Of a stretch of 64,000 bases of DNA, positions 22,983-34,228 are shown piece after piece; within the stretch, counting starts at the first letter, position 1, and each line of letters starts with the position of its first letter. Under the pieces are notes generated by a model. That model was not told the DNA's origin. It searched no databases and saw only the letters and a list, made by a program, of their open reading frames with translations. Source of the stretch: Candidatus Gracilibacteria bacterium (lineage in GTDB: Bacteria; Patescibacteriota; Gracilibacteria; BD1-5; UBA2023). Made by a program: the position numbers and the translations under genes. The stretch is from the NCBI GenBank assembly GCA_028687475.1, contig JAQUAB010000005.1, forward strand, positions 42,741-106,740, in the 5' to 3' direction.

Positions 22983-23354
22983 ATGACCAATGCTCGTCTT
23001 CTCACGCTTCTCGAACGTTGTCCATTGTCACAAGAAGATTGTCACAATATTGCAGTGATTTTTGATGCATTGACCCCAGAGCGTCAGTATCATATCCTCG
23101 AGAATTGGGACAAATATCTCATCGAGATGATTATGGTGCGCAAGGAGATCGATGCAGCGAATAAAATGCTTCTCGATGAGGCACTTGAGATGATTGATAC
23201 ACTGAAAGATGCTCAGACAGCACATGAAGCAGAAGCTCGCCTTGCGAAATTCAAGAAACAAAAACAGACGCGTATCGAACTCGAATCTGTACAGAAATAC
23301 CATCAGGCTCAGAAATTCAATCTCATTCGAAGTATCGCACAAATCGAAGACTAA
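22983..23354 (+). CDS. Hypothetical coiled-coil protein (123 aa)
   Basis: I do not recognise this helical protein. Residues about 55-110 are rich in Ala, Glu, Lys and Gln (KDAQTAHEAEARLAKFKKQK) with heptad spacing, so a coiled coil is likely. There is no signal peptide or membrane segment. A single-gene unit is suggested by terminators on both sides. No UGA is used. Confidence 0.65.
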   Translation: MTNARLLTLLERCPLSQEDCHNIAVIFDALTPERQYHILENWDKYLIEMIMVRKEIDAANKMLLDEALEMIDTLKDAQTAHEAEARLAKFKKQKQTRIELESVQKYHQAQKFNLIRSIAQIED

Positions 23355-23379
23355 AGTAACTAAAACATATCCATACAAG

Positions 23380-23408
23380 GACGCAAGAAAAAATTCTTGT
23401 GTCTTTTT
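23380..23408 (+). terminator. Intrinsic terminator
   Basis: GACGCAAGAA (23380-23389), loop AAAA and TTCTTGTGTC (23394-23403) form a 10-bp stem with one G-U pair, followed by TTTTT. Confidence 0.85.
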
Positions 23409-23528
23409 GCGTCTTGAGTAATACCATGATATACTCGTTTTATATTCCTTGGTCAGAAGGAATGCTTTAACCTCTTGCAAGAGAACCGCTCAAATAATAC
23501 GGTTTATTTTGCATTGCAATCATTATCT

Positions 23529-25091
23529 ATGACTGAAAATAGTGTGGAAACATCATGAACATGAGCTGTCCCAGAAAAAAAGCAGATATCTGGTAATACT
23601 GTCATGATTTCTGCGAACACACCTCTGGATGGATACAAACTCAAGAATTTCTATATCAACAATGCATTCCAGGGTTTTGTATGGATGATATTTCATTTTT
23701 CGGTTGTGTTTTTCTTCACATTCCAATTAAAGAGCATCGCCCTCGTTGGTATATTTCTCGGTATTGCAAATGCCTTTGCTTTTTTCATCGATATTCCAGT
23801 GGGGATTCTCCAACGATATTTTTCTACGAAACGTCTTTTTATTATAGCGACTATCTCTCAGCTTATAGCAACAGCAATATTTTTTAGTTTTATCTATAAT
23901 TTCTTCAGTGTTGTGGGAGATATATCGAAGATTGTCGTTCCTGAAGGTTTTGAGTCGGTTATTGCTTGGTTTTTTGGAAATATATTGAACTGGATATTGA
24001 TTCTTATTGCATCGATTTGTTATGGTCTCACCAAAGAGATCAATGATATCGCGACATATGGATACATTCTCTCACATGCGAGCCCGAGTGAATACGGAAA
24101 AATCCTTGCGCGAAATAATATCACATTTGGTATTGGTACTCTCTCAGGATTGATTGTTTCCTGAGCGATTTTGTCGATTAATCCGACTTTCGCTGTCCTG
24201 TCTCTGGGGGTGGTTATCATTGCACTGTTCTTTTTTACGTCTCATTTTTTCGATAATGCGAATGAGACTATCGAACTCAGTGATATTAGTTCTTTCACTA
24301 TTGCTGTATCGAAACTCAATAAGGAAAATATTCGAGAATACGTCAGTGAGAAGATTTCTGCGGTTGATCTTCCGAAGGTACTTCAGAACACGAAATATAT
24401 TTTTCTGAAACCGAGAGAAAAACAAATATCGTCTTTTAGTTGGTCGCAATTATTTATAGATACACGAAATTCAGCACAGATTATTCGCAAAATCATGTTC
24501 CATGTTCCGATGTATATGGTTATATATTGGACTATGACTTTGGTGTTGATTTTTGGATTCTGGGATACATTTGCTTCTACGTTTCTCATCGACTTTCTCA
24601 ATAATGTGAAGCCTGGTTGGAGTTATATTTTGCTCGCATGTATTGCAGTTCCAGCTCTCGCACTACAAGAAACGATGGTGAGAATCGCAGAGAAAGTCGG
24701 GATAAAGACCGTCGCAATGGTAGGACTCGGACTCTCTGGAATATCACTTATCGTCATGGGGATAATTGGCAATGCTGGTCCAGTTGCAGTGCTTTCTTGT
24801 GCCTTTGTGAATAGTCTCTGATATGCTTGTGGTATGGCACTCGGACAGAATGGATTTCTTGATCATTATAACAAGGTATATGCAGAAACTATGGGACTGC
24901 AAGAAATAGATTCCAATGCTTCGGCATGACCAATGAAAATCCTCCAGAATGCCGCCAATGTTATCGGACTAGTTTTCGGATGATTTATTCTCGAAGTGCT
25001 CGGTTATCAAGGATTCTTTATTCTTTTTGGTATTGGTATTCTAGCGATACTTGGATGGAGTATCCAGAAAAAAGATGAGATCGATATCTAG
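23529..25091 (+). CDS. MFS-like multi-pass membrane transporter
   Basis: This 520-aa protein has about 10-12 hydrophobic helices beginning near residue 45 (AFQGFVWMIFHFSVVFFF). A soluble loop of about 60 residues lies in the middle (NETIELSDISSFTIAVSKL). The overall pattern (two helical bundles, RY/K loops between helices) fits the major facilitator superfamily, but no substrate motif is recognisable. Several UGA glycines occur (for instance in the C-terminal VIGLVFGGFILEVLGYQG). The start is ATG 23529. It is convergent with the PriA-like gene, whose stop lies 9 bp away. Confidence 0.7.
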
Positions 25092-25100
25092 TACAGAGTT

Positions 25101-26081
25101 CTAATTCCATTCAAGCGTTACAGATCGATTTCTAATAATCTCCACCTCGAGTTCGCGGAGGAGATTCATGATGTTTTTTCCTTTCAGGATGATTTTTTGT
25201 GACCAGACATCATGCGTCTTGTTCCAGATATCTTTGTCGAATGCGAGAAATACAGAATCATCTTTCATAATCTCAATTTTGTTCACGAGTTTTGCGACAA
25301 TATCTTGTACTTTCGTTTTCGATGGATCATGAATACGGAGCGTGACGAAGTTGGTGTATGGTGGGTAATTGAAGTTCTTGCGTTCCGTACTCATATAGGA
25401 GAGAAAATCTTTATAATTTCCTTCCATACAAATATCGAGCAGAGTATGTTTCTCGAGTTCCGTTTGGATGATGATATTTTTTCCTGATTTTTTCGCATAA
25501 TCGAAAACATGGAACAGTTTTTCTTCCATCTGGTATTCGGGTATGGTGAGGTCAGATTCAAAAAGTGCAAATACGACGTATTCTATTTCGGGATTCTGAA
25601 TAATACCAATCGCAGAATAGGTCGAGAGGATAATATTGCTTTCCTCGATGAGGGAGAAAATATTTTTCCGTTCTTTCTTGTTATCCGAATCAATACGTGA
25701 AAGAGTGATATCTGGAAAGAGTTTCTGAATATCCGTCTCAAGACGTTGGATACCAATACCAATCGCATCGAATCCATATCATGAACATTTCGGACATTCG
25801 TGCGGAATGACGGATACATAGTTGCACTGATGACATATGAGTCTCTTCGTTGGTGATGTGTGATATGCGAGGGCAATATCACAATAAGGACACATGATGA
25901 TGTGTGAGCAATCACGACAAATCCAGGCTCTTCCAGAACCGCGTCGATTATGGAAAATAAGTATCTTTTTCCCGCGTTCATTCACATCTCGGATTATCTC
26001 ATGAAGTTCGTGAGATATCAGTGGAGCCTGGAGAAAGGTATTTCTCAGAGAAACTCGTGTGATGATATTATCAGAGCTCAT
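25101..26081 (-). CDS. PriA-like primosomal protein remnant (C-terminal part only)
   Basis: This 326-aa protein aligns by motif with the second half of PriA. It starts near the helicase C lobe (HNRRGSGRAWICRDC), has four CxxC pairs (CRDC, CPYC, CHQC, CPKC) forming the two zinc sites, then GIQRLETDIQKLFPD, and the C-terminal domain (FNYPPYTNFVTLRI). The 3'-end binding domain, winged helix and Walker A lobe (about 400 residues) are absent. Helicase motif VI (QVAGRAGR in PriA) is replaced by HVFDYAKKSGKN. It therefore cannot be an ATP-driven helicase. Its ATG lies inside the end of nrdR (14-bp overlap), so translation is probably coupled. It may be a replication-restart scaffold or a decaying gene. 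Confidence 0.8.
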
Positions 26082-26514
26082 CTTCTATAAATTTTACAAA
26101 TCCTCGAACGTTCTCATGATTGTGGTAGATAGAAGCATATCGGAGAAATGCGACTTCATCGAGGTCACGGAGCTTGCGGAGTATATCACGTCCAATTCGT
26201 TTCGAAGTGATTCATTGCTTGTTCTGTGCCCACTCATTCTCGAGTGCATTGATGACATTATCGATTTTCTCAGGATTGTATTCTCGTTTTACGAGTGCTT
26301 TCATCATAGAATTCACGACTTTTGCGCGGTCGTATGGTTCACTCTCTCCTGATGATTTTGTCACCATGAATGAGACGAATTCGAGACGTTCGAAAGTGGT
26401 GAATCGGGCACCACACTTCTCACATTCTCGACGTCTACGGATTGCCTTTCCATCTTCGGTTGTACGTGAGTCGATCACCTTTGTATCAAGATTCTTACAT
26501 TTCGGACATTTCAT
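26068..26514 (-). CDS. nrdR: Transcriptional repressor NrdR
   Basis: This 148-aa protein has a zinc ribbon (CPKC...CEKC) at residues 3-35 and an ATP-cone domain (FVSFMVTKSSGESEPYDRAKV). It senses (d)ATP and represses ribonucleotide reductase genes, none of which are in the window. UGA encodes Gly after NKQ and the last residue. The start is ATG at 26514 (MKCPKCKN), matching family N-termini. It is followed with overlap by the PriA-like gene. Confidence 0.93.
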
Positions 26515-26561
26515 ACTGAGAGAAAATAAGGGATAAGATAGGGAAACTGATGCAGGGAAAA

Positions 26562-29500
26562 TTATTCTGTAATCTGAACTTTTTCGTACTTCGTATATGC
26601 ATGGACTTCTGGACGATACATGAAGTAGGAAGTTGCAGGAGGAAGGAGGTAATTTCATACTGTATTCGGACGAACATAGTATGTGTATATCCGCTCATTA
26701 CCATATCCATAATCAACATGCGTAAGCATGCGGTCATCTCGTGATTCGGTATAGTTCCACCAGTCACTCGAATTCGAATGTGTCATGGCACTTTCCGTTT
26801 TGAAGTTCGAATTGATCGGTCTCCAACCAGCAGGATAAAAATCTTCTATCGTGAGATTGTACCAAGAATTGTACTGATTCGTATTTCCAGGAATAGTCGA
26901 TTTGAGAGTAACTCGATAGAGTTTTCATTTCTGGAATGTTCCATTTTTCACTGGAGTTGCCGAGACAAATGTTCCATCTTTTTCTATACCTTTCGATTCA
27001 TCAATAAGTTCGAACGTTCGAGAAATACTCATACCGAGAGCGCTTTTTGCTGGCATATCGAGAATACTCTTGGTTCGATCACGAGTCGTGATAGTGATAT
27101 AGAGAGGAAGTTTACTCTCATCTCGTTTCAGTGTCAGTGTAGAACCAATTTTCTCACGAGTGGTATCGATTTGCATTATTGGATGTTCAGGGGTGAGAGT
27201 TGCATCAGCGATAATAGCATCACCACGAAGTGCCATAGCATGTTTCTTCGAGATAGCATTAGAAGCCTTATTCGCTTGTTTCACGAGCGCTCGGAATATC
27301 TGGATTTTCGCTTGCGTCGAGACATAGTATGATGTGAGATCAGCATCACGCACAATCCTGTCGATGAGTGCTAATGCTTTCACATCATCACCACGGTCGA
27401 TAAGAAGTTGTGCATAGATTCACTCGTCAGCGTTTTTATCCCAATACCAATAATCATTCGTCGATCCTGTTGCGAACATGAGATTATCGAGCTTCATCGC
27501 TATCTCTGGGGAATAAATAGTGAGAACATGGGCGGCATAGGCATATGCGAGATATCCATGTCGAGAAAGCTTACTCGTATTGATAGTTTTCCAGTTTTCG
27601 AGTGCTTCTGGTGTACGACCAAGAAGTGCAAGAGTCCACACGGCTTCCGCAAAACTATTCTCATCTTCTCGATAGGTAGAGAGATTGTTGATGATATAGT
27701 TGGCGCCATTTTCGAGCGTTTCATCAGGAACTTTTTGTCCGAGATTTTTGAATGTCACGAGAGATCTCAGAACATATGGTGTAATATGACTTTCTGCTTC
27801 ATTCTCTCACTCCCAGTATACCCAACCGCCACTATAGTGTTGCATGCGAAGGATTTTCGCAAGTCCGTTTTTGACGTTCTCTGTGGCCTGTGCACGATCG
27901 ATATTGATACCCAGAGAATCAGAAAATGCGAGAGCAAGGGCATTTGGCAGAGTAGAACCAATCGTTTGCTCGATGCAACCGTATGGATATTGTACGAGAG
28001 ACTTTATGGCTTCAGAGAGCTGGGTGGCATAGGATGGAGAAATACTGATGGAGACCTTGGAACTTGCGAAATCAGTGCCAGAATCCGTTTTCGGTAAGCT
28101 GTATGAGAGGGAAGTTCCTGTAAAGAGAAGAATAGCGCGAGACGTGCTTTCTATCTCAGGAATTGGTGCAAATCGAAATGAGCTGGTATAGCTATCAAGA
28201 AGTGTCTCTTTTTCTCGGAGTTCTATCGTATATGGAACATCTCCTGACCATCATCCTTGTGCTGAGAAGGGGAAATCTCGAGAAATGGATGTATTTGGAT
28301 TCAGTGTTACTTCGAGATTTTTCCGGATAACACTTGATCCAGTTCCGATGATAGCAGTGAGAGTGGCTCCAGTGATTTTCTTCGTAGAATTGAAGACGCT
28401 GGCGGTGATGGTACTCGAATCACTCGGACGAAGAATCATCGGTGCATGTGTCTCGATCACATAGTCTTTGCGAACCTGAATGGTTTTCTCACTCACCGCA
28501 AAATGTGCATCCTTGGTATTGGCGATGGCGATGATACGATAATCGGTCACATTATCTGGAAGCTCGAATCGGACACTGGCTTTTCCAGAAGCATTCGTAC
28601 GAACACTTGGATTATAGTAGGCAGTATTTTTAAAGAGGGAACGCGATGCTATCTCATTTCCTGCTCCACCCTTATCTCCACTTCCTCCGTTGGATCATTT
28701 TCTCGAGAGCCAATGATTGCGCTCAATACCAATAAATGAAAGCGCTGTCTTCATGGTGAATGGGTATTTCTGATAGAATTTCGGGAGAATATCGAGATCG
28801 ATATTTCCGAGAAGGCGAATAAGGCTCTCGTCGACGACCATGACGGCGACTTCTCATTGGAGTGGATTTCCAGAACGATCAGTGAGTGTCATATCGAGAT
28901 TGACCGTCTCGCGATTCTTATAGGTTTCTTTATCAGGATTGAGTGTGAGATTTCCTTTTTTCTCGGTATAATCTGATACGATTTCTCCATAACCAACAGC
29001 GTAGCTGCGGTTCGATTCTGGAGAAGATGGATTCAATGCGACAACTCCAATGTATGCATTCGGAATCATGGTATCATCGACTCTGTATTCTCGTGTGAAA
29101 GTGTTGCCTGAGAGAGTGAAATATTCATGGTTGATAACCCCTCACTTTTCTACGGTCATAAGAATATGTGAACCTGTGAAGGGAACTGTTACAAGGACTC
29201 GCGCGGTTTCTCCTGGTTTGTAGACGGTTTTTTCTGGAATGACTCGCAGTGCTGAACCCTTCATGTTCGTCATATCTCCAGCTACATAGAATGTTGTCTC
29301 TGAAACGGCAGAATCAGGAACTGTGGCTCATGAGAGCGCTATCGGTGAGACGCGGAAAAGATATTCTCATGATGGATATGCGATGAGTTTTTTCGTGAAT
29401 GTATCACTGCTCACTGCACCACTGGCGATGACTCGGTCAGCACTGGTGGTGACATTGATTTTTCCAGCACGGATATCGTCAACAGGAGTTTCCCTATACT

Positions 29501-32387
29501 CACGATAGACGATTTCATATGTATATTTTCCTGTGAGACTCGCATCCCAAGAACCATATTCTGGCTTCAGGTTTCACTGAAGTTCTTCTCCATTTTGGAG
29601 GATTTTTTTCTTCGGTGTGAATGTGAGGGGATTATTGGGAGAAAATGATTTGTATTCTGCAGGAAGTTTGACAACCAGTGTACTTGGTGTGGTAACTTCT
29701 TCTCCAGAAAGAGGATCTTTGACGATGATTTCTGCTGTGTACTGATAGTCACTATAGAATGAAGTATAATCAACTGGCACACTGAATACACCATATCCAT
29801 CCTGATCTATCATGCCCGTTCATTCGGTGTAGTATTCGAGAGAAGGTTCATAATAACATCCCCAGAAACAGTCCGTCCAATAATCATCCGCGTAGTATTC
29901 ACTTCGATAGATTCGATATGTGAATGGTGTGTTCTTCATTTCAGTACCATTGTAGTATTTTGCTTTCACTACGCCTTCGAGTGCGAATTTCCCTTCATAC
30001 ATATCAGTATACCAAGGATTGTTCGGATCAGTATTTACTTTCTTACGAAGATTTTTGATGCTTCCATTTTCGATATCAGGACTTCTGAGTTCTACGTTTG
30101 CGGTGAAGGTTGGATTCTTGAAGACTTCCACTTGGAAGTTTGCCCAACCATTTTGTACGTATTCTGTCTGATCGAGAGTCGCAAGGGAAATAGTATACAT
30201 TCCGAGCGTTGCATCTTTTCCGAGATTGAGATCGGCACTGATGGTACCGAATTCATTTGGCTTCAGGGCAAGTCTACTTATTTCTTTTCCCATACTATCT
30301 GAGACTATAACATTGAATGAGACGTCTCCAGGAACCTTGAGTGCAGTGCTATTTTCTCGGATAATTCCATGGATATGTACGGTCTCGCCAGGAAGATAGA
30401 GTTTTCTTTCAGTATGGAGATATGCAGTGTATTTTGATCGAGTCTCATAGGAGTAGTCGGATTCTTTCATTCCGAAATTGTAGCCAGTGATTCCATCATT
30501 CCACGTACTGACGAGGTATCAGAGATGATTGTTACTATCTTTCGATTGCACCAGAAAGCTCTCATATCGTCCCTCGTATTCCCACCAACTCTCGAATGAG
30601 AGACTATATGGACTCGATTCATATCTATCGAGTCAAGAGAGACTACTCAGAGACACATCGAGAAAACCTTCACTATTCGTGCGTCCGAGCACAACCCCCG
30701 TCGCGAATGCCTGGGAAGTGAGAGGAATATATTCGCGAGTTGTCTCATTGGTATTCTGATTCCACTGTTCATGATATGTGCGAGTTACATTTCTCATGAC
30801 GGTTATTTCTTGATTGGCAACTGGCTCTCCCGTCTTGATATCTGTCACGAGAAACATCATCTTGCCACTCGCATCAACCTTCATCGTGATATGGCTATCC
30901 ATAACGGTAAAAACAAGTGGTTTTACCGGCTTCTGGAATCCATTGATATCGTCTCGATTGGTGAATGCAAGAATATACATACCCGGATCGAATTTTCCTC
31001 AGGCGACTATTTCTCTGACATCAAATGTTGACATGTATCCTGTAGACGTGAGGTTGACATCTTTCTTGACACAACCATATGCATCACTTCCATGAAGCGT
31101 GCTATATACCGCATCGAGTGAAGAACCAGTTAAACTATCGGCAAGTATGCGTTCCATACGAGCGTATGATTCGAGTGGAAGATGACACAGTTTGACACTG
31201 TAGGCATTCTTTGGAGCCTTGAGAGCATAGAGCTTCGTTGGTATTGCTTCATTCGGACTATAGTAGGTGCGATTGTCAGGGAATTTCAGAGAAAGAAATG
31301 GTTCTTGTTTCGGAGTGATGGTGTATTGTAGATCTATACTTCTTCCATAGATATCTGTGAGATTTGTGAGAGAGAAAGTCACTTCTTTTCCCTCTGCAAG
31401 CGGAAGTGTGAGAATTGCATGATCTGGAGTGAGAACAAGATTATCTGGAGTGACAGCAATATCAGGACTGATATTGAGACTTTTGAGAAATGCGATTTTC
31501 GCATTGGAACGATTCGCGATATATGCAGGACTGTAGAGTGATCCAGTATCTTCATAGATTGGATAGGAGAAATCGAATTCTATCCGACTCTGCATATCGT
31601 ATTCTGGCGAGAGAACTTCCAGGGTTGATCCTGTTGCTACGAAAGCATCGAGATTTCTGTCTTCGAGCACACGATATACCCCATTCACTCCACCGATAAG
31701 ACAGACATGAGATTTTGAGGTATCATAATCAAACTGCACATTCATGTTCATGATCTGCCCGTTCTTGGTCAGAGGTTTTGTTGTCGTCGGGAATATCGGA
31801 GAAAATTCTTGCCAAGAAGATGAGAGATTACAGGCAACATTTTTGTCGTAGTTCACGAAGTAGCGAATATGCTCTGGAGTGTACTTGTCGAATCCGAACA
31901 TAGAAATCGCATAGGTACGGTCGCGCGGTGTACCAACAGGTGTGATATTGAGTGATCTTGGATATTCGAGTGGAGTGAGTGTGATATCTCGCGGGAGTCG
32001 ATAACGAGTTGTTTTCTTCTCATTATATGTATCCGAATTGAGTGTGATGGATTGTCATTTCTCGAGACCAGGATAAAAAACCTGTATATGTTCACCAGAA
32101 ATAGTCACAGAATATTCTCCCGAAATTGATGGATTATCTATGAGAGCAGATGTACCAAATTGAAGTGATTCTCGGATCGCTTTCTCATCGATGATTGGTC
32201 CTCCCGTGAGATTGACGATGAACTTTGGTCGCGCAACAACGAGATCGAGCGTGTCACCTTTTTGCTCATCTGATCCGAGAAATGGATAGGTGAGCGTCTC
32301 GGCACCAAGGACGTAAGCATAATAACCGAGCGCGACGACTCAGATAAGTGCGAGAAGAAGGAGGAAAATACGACTCAGTGTGCGCAT
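26562..32387 (-). CDS. Bacterial alpha-2-macroglobulin with thioester (1941 aa)
   Basis: One minus-strand frame of 1941 codons with UGA=Gly runs from ATG 32387 to TAA 26562-26564. Residues 5-25 are a hydrophobic signal anchor (IFLLLLALIGVVALGYYAY) with no lipobox. Long macroglobulin-type beta domains follow, including LPGETVHIHGIIRENS near residue 660. The thioester motif YPYGCIEQ is present with Cys at about residue 1471 and Gln at 1474, followed by the helical alpha/alpha barrel region (GGWVYWEGENEAESHITPYV). The family traps foreign proteases by covalent linkage after bait cleavage. A PBP1C-like gene, its usual partner, is 8 kb away. The gene has its own promoter and is divergent from mutY. 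Confidence 0.93.
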
Positions 32388-32425
32388 AGGTGAAAAGATG
32401 ATTGAAATACGCTTAAACTTTCCTG

Positions 32426-32453
32426 ATTATAGTGTTTTGGTACGCCTTTGCAA
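32426..32453 (-). promoter_or_regulatory. Promoter of the alpha-2-macroglobulin gene
   Basis: On the minus strand TTGCAA (32448-32453), a 16-bp spacer and TATAAT (32426-32431) lie about 38 bp upstream of the ATG. Confidence 0.65.
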
Positions 32454-32530
32454 CACAAAATAGTGGATTTCTCTAGACTTTTCCGAGCGCTTTGGATTGC
32501 AGAAAATCGAAAAATAACTAATATCCATCT

Positions 32531-33613
32531 ATGTCTGAAAATATTGATTTTTCATTCCCTTGGGAAACCCTCATTTCTTGGTACGAAAAAAATGGTCGTC
32601 ATCATCTTCCTTGGCGGGATTATTCTGTTGCATGAAATATATGAGGAATATCTTCCGAACATCTGCTCTATAGGGTTTGGCTCTCAGAGATATTTCTCCA
32701 GCAGACACAAGTGGATCGAGTGATTGGGTATTTTCAGAGAGTTCTCGAACGGTATCCGGATATGGAGTCTCTTGCTCATTCTGATTATGATGAATTCTTT
32801 CCGTATTATCAGGGAATGGGATACTATTCTCGTGCGAGAAATATTCTCAAAACCGCGAAAAAAATTGTAGATGAAAATGCAGGTATTTTTCCAAGAGATA
32901 TAGCTCATCTCAAAAAACTCCCAGGAATCGGAGAATATACAGCACGCGCGATTCTCGCATTTGGGCTGGGTGAACCGTATCTTGCATGGGATACGAATCT
33001 GGAGAAAGTATTTTCTCGGTATTACCATGGGAGAAAGGATCAGAAGCTCTCACTCGAAGAGAAAGAAAAAATAGAAGAGAATTTTCGAGATTTTATCGCA
33101 AAGAAAAACGGAATAGCTGATCGAATACAGACAGTCCGTGCTCTCAATAATGCACTTATGGATTTCTCTTCTGGGATGGATCTGAAGAATCCCCAGAATA
33201 TAGATTGGGAGAATTATCCGATACGGTCAGGGGTATTCTATAATACTCAGTGATCACTAGAACCACAGGAAATAAAAGCTACAAAAACATTTCCTATTCC
33301 TGATGCTCGTGTGGTATTGATTCTTCATCGGGATCACCAGGTATATTTCTCAGAGAAATGAGGTGAAAAATATACTCCATTTTTTCTCCCACCCGCACTT
33401 CATCGTGATATTCGTCAGTATGTCCAAGAACAATTCCGAGAACGTTATAGTGTCGAACTTTCCGTCCGTCCGATTCATCGGAAATGGCTTTCAGATGAGG
33501 GAATTCCTTATATCATGATGAATGCTCAGATTCAAGTATGATTTCATTCCCAATTCCAAGAGTTCTCTAAAATAGAAGCAAAAAAAGTGCTTCATGAACT
33601 CGGATTCGTATAG
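32531..33613 (+). CDS. mutY: A/G-specific adenine glycosylase MutY without Fe-S cluster ligands
   Basis: This 360-aa protein has LISWYEKNGRHHLPWRDY, then WLSEIFLQQTQVDRVIGYF containing the catalytic Glu, the helix-hairpin-helix LPGIGEYTARAILAF, and the catalytic Asp in AWDTNLEKV. The C-terminal Nudix-like domain that recognises 8-oxoG follows (about residues 245-360). The usual C-x6-C-x2-C-x5-C cluster after ALMDFSSG is missing: the segment NIDWENYPIRSGVF has no cysteine. This places it with clusterless MutY proteins. UGA glycines occur in the first 60 residues and after YNTQ. It removes adenine mispaired with 8-oxoguanine. Confidence 0.92.
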
Positions 33614-33632
33614 CTCTTTTCAAAATTCAATT

Positions 33633-33713
33633 ATGTATATTCTTGCTTTCGAAACATCCTGTGACGATACTTCTCCGCAGATTGAGACACTTCGAGTTTA
33701 TGAAATACTATAA
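33633..33713 (+). pseudogene. Truncated duplicate of the 5' end of tsaD
   Basis: ATG at 33633 opens with the first 14 codons of tsaD (MYILAFETSCDDTS), then diverges and stops at TAA after 26 residues. This appears to be the original tsaD start, separated from the rest of the gene by the insertion that carries the HIT gene. A functional product is unlikely. Confidence 0.75.
33634..33674 (+). repeat. 41-bp direct repeat, left copy
   Basis: This segment is identical to 34230-34270. It is the tsaD 5' coding end. The two copies bracket a 555-bp segment with the HIT-family gene. Confidence 0.9.
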
Positions 33714-33749
33714 TTTTACTTTTTTGATTATTTAGTTAAATTAGAGATT

Positions 33750-34220
33750 ATGAAATACCATGAAAATACATTTAATAGAAGTATCTTTACTCAGATATTA
33801 TCATGAGAAGTAGTAGGTGTTATCTTATTAACTACAGAACGTTTCTTTGTAATACTGACAAATAAACCTGCAAGACCTGGACATACTCTCATTATTCCAA
33901 GACGATGTTGAGTTCAATATAGTCAATTTAGTAGAGAGGAGCTATCTGAATTTGGATTAGTAAAACAATTGGTGATTCGAGCATTAGAAGAAGCATATAA
34001 AATTGATGATACACTCAAGATCGGTGAACACGTGTCATGATTTGAAATACGAAATCATTATCATATGCATCTCATTCCTGCTGAGAAATGAGAACAAGTA
34101 AGCTTGCAATGAACCAGAGAAGTTTCTCTGGATGAAAGAATGAGTGAATGATCTAAGATTATTCCTATTCTTAAAAGAATATCTTGAGAGTATCCTGAAT
34201 TACAATGTTCTTTTAAATAA
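33750..34220 (+). CDS. HIT-family nucleotide-binding protein
   Basis: This 156-aa protein has GHTLIIPRR near residue 46 and the histidine triad NHYHMHLIP near residue 112 (H-x-H-x-H). HIT proteins are nucleotidyl hydrolases or transferases. Seven of about eleven glycines are UGA, unlike tsaD or mutY around it. The gene lies between a duplicated tsaD start and the intact tsaD, 8 bp before the tsaD TTG codon. This placement, together with its UGA-rich codon use, suggests that it was inserted here. The substrate cannot be told. The start is ATG 33750; a short in-frame decoy ATG-TAA precedes it. Confidence 0.85.
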
Positions 34221-34228
34221 TTCCTATT

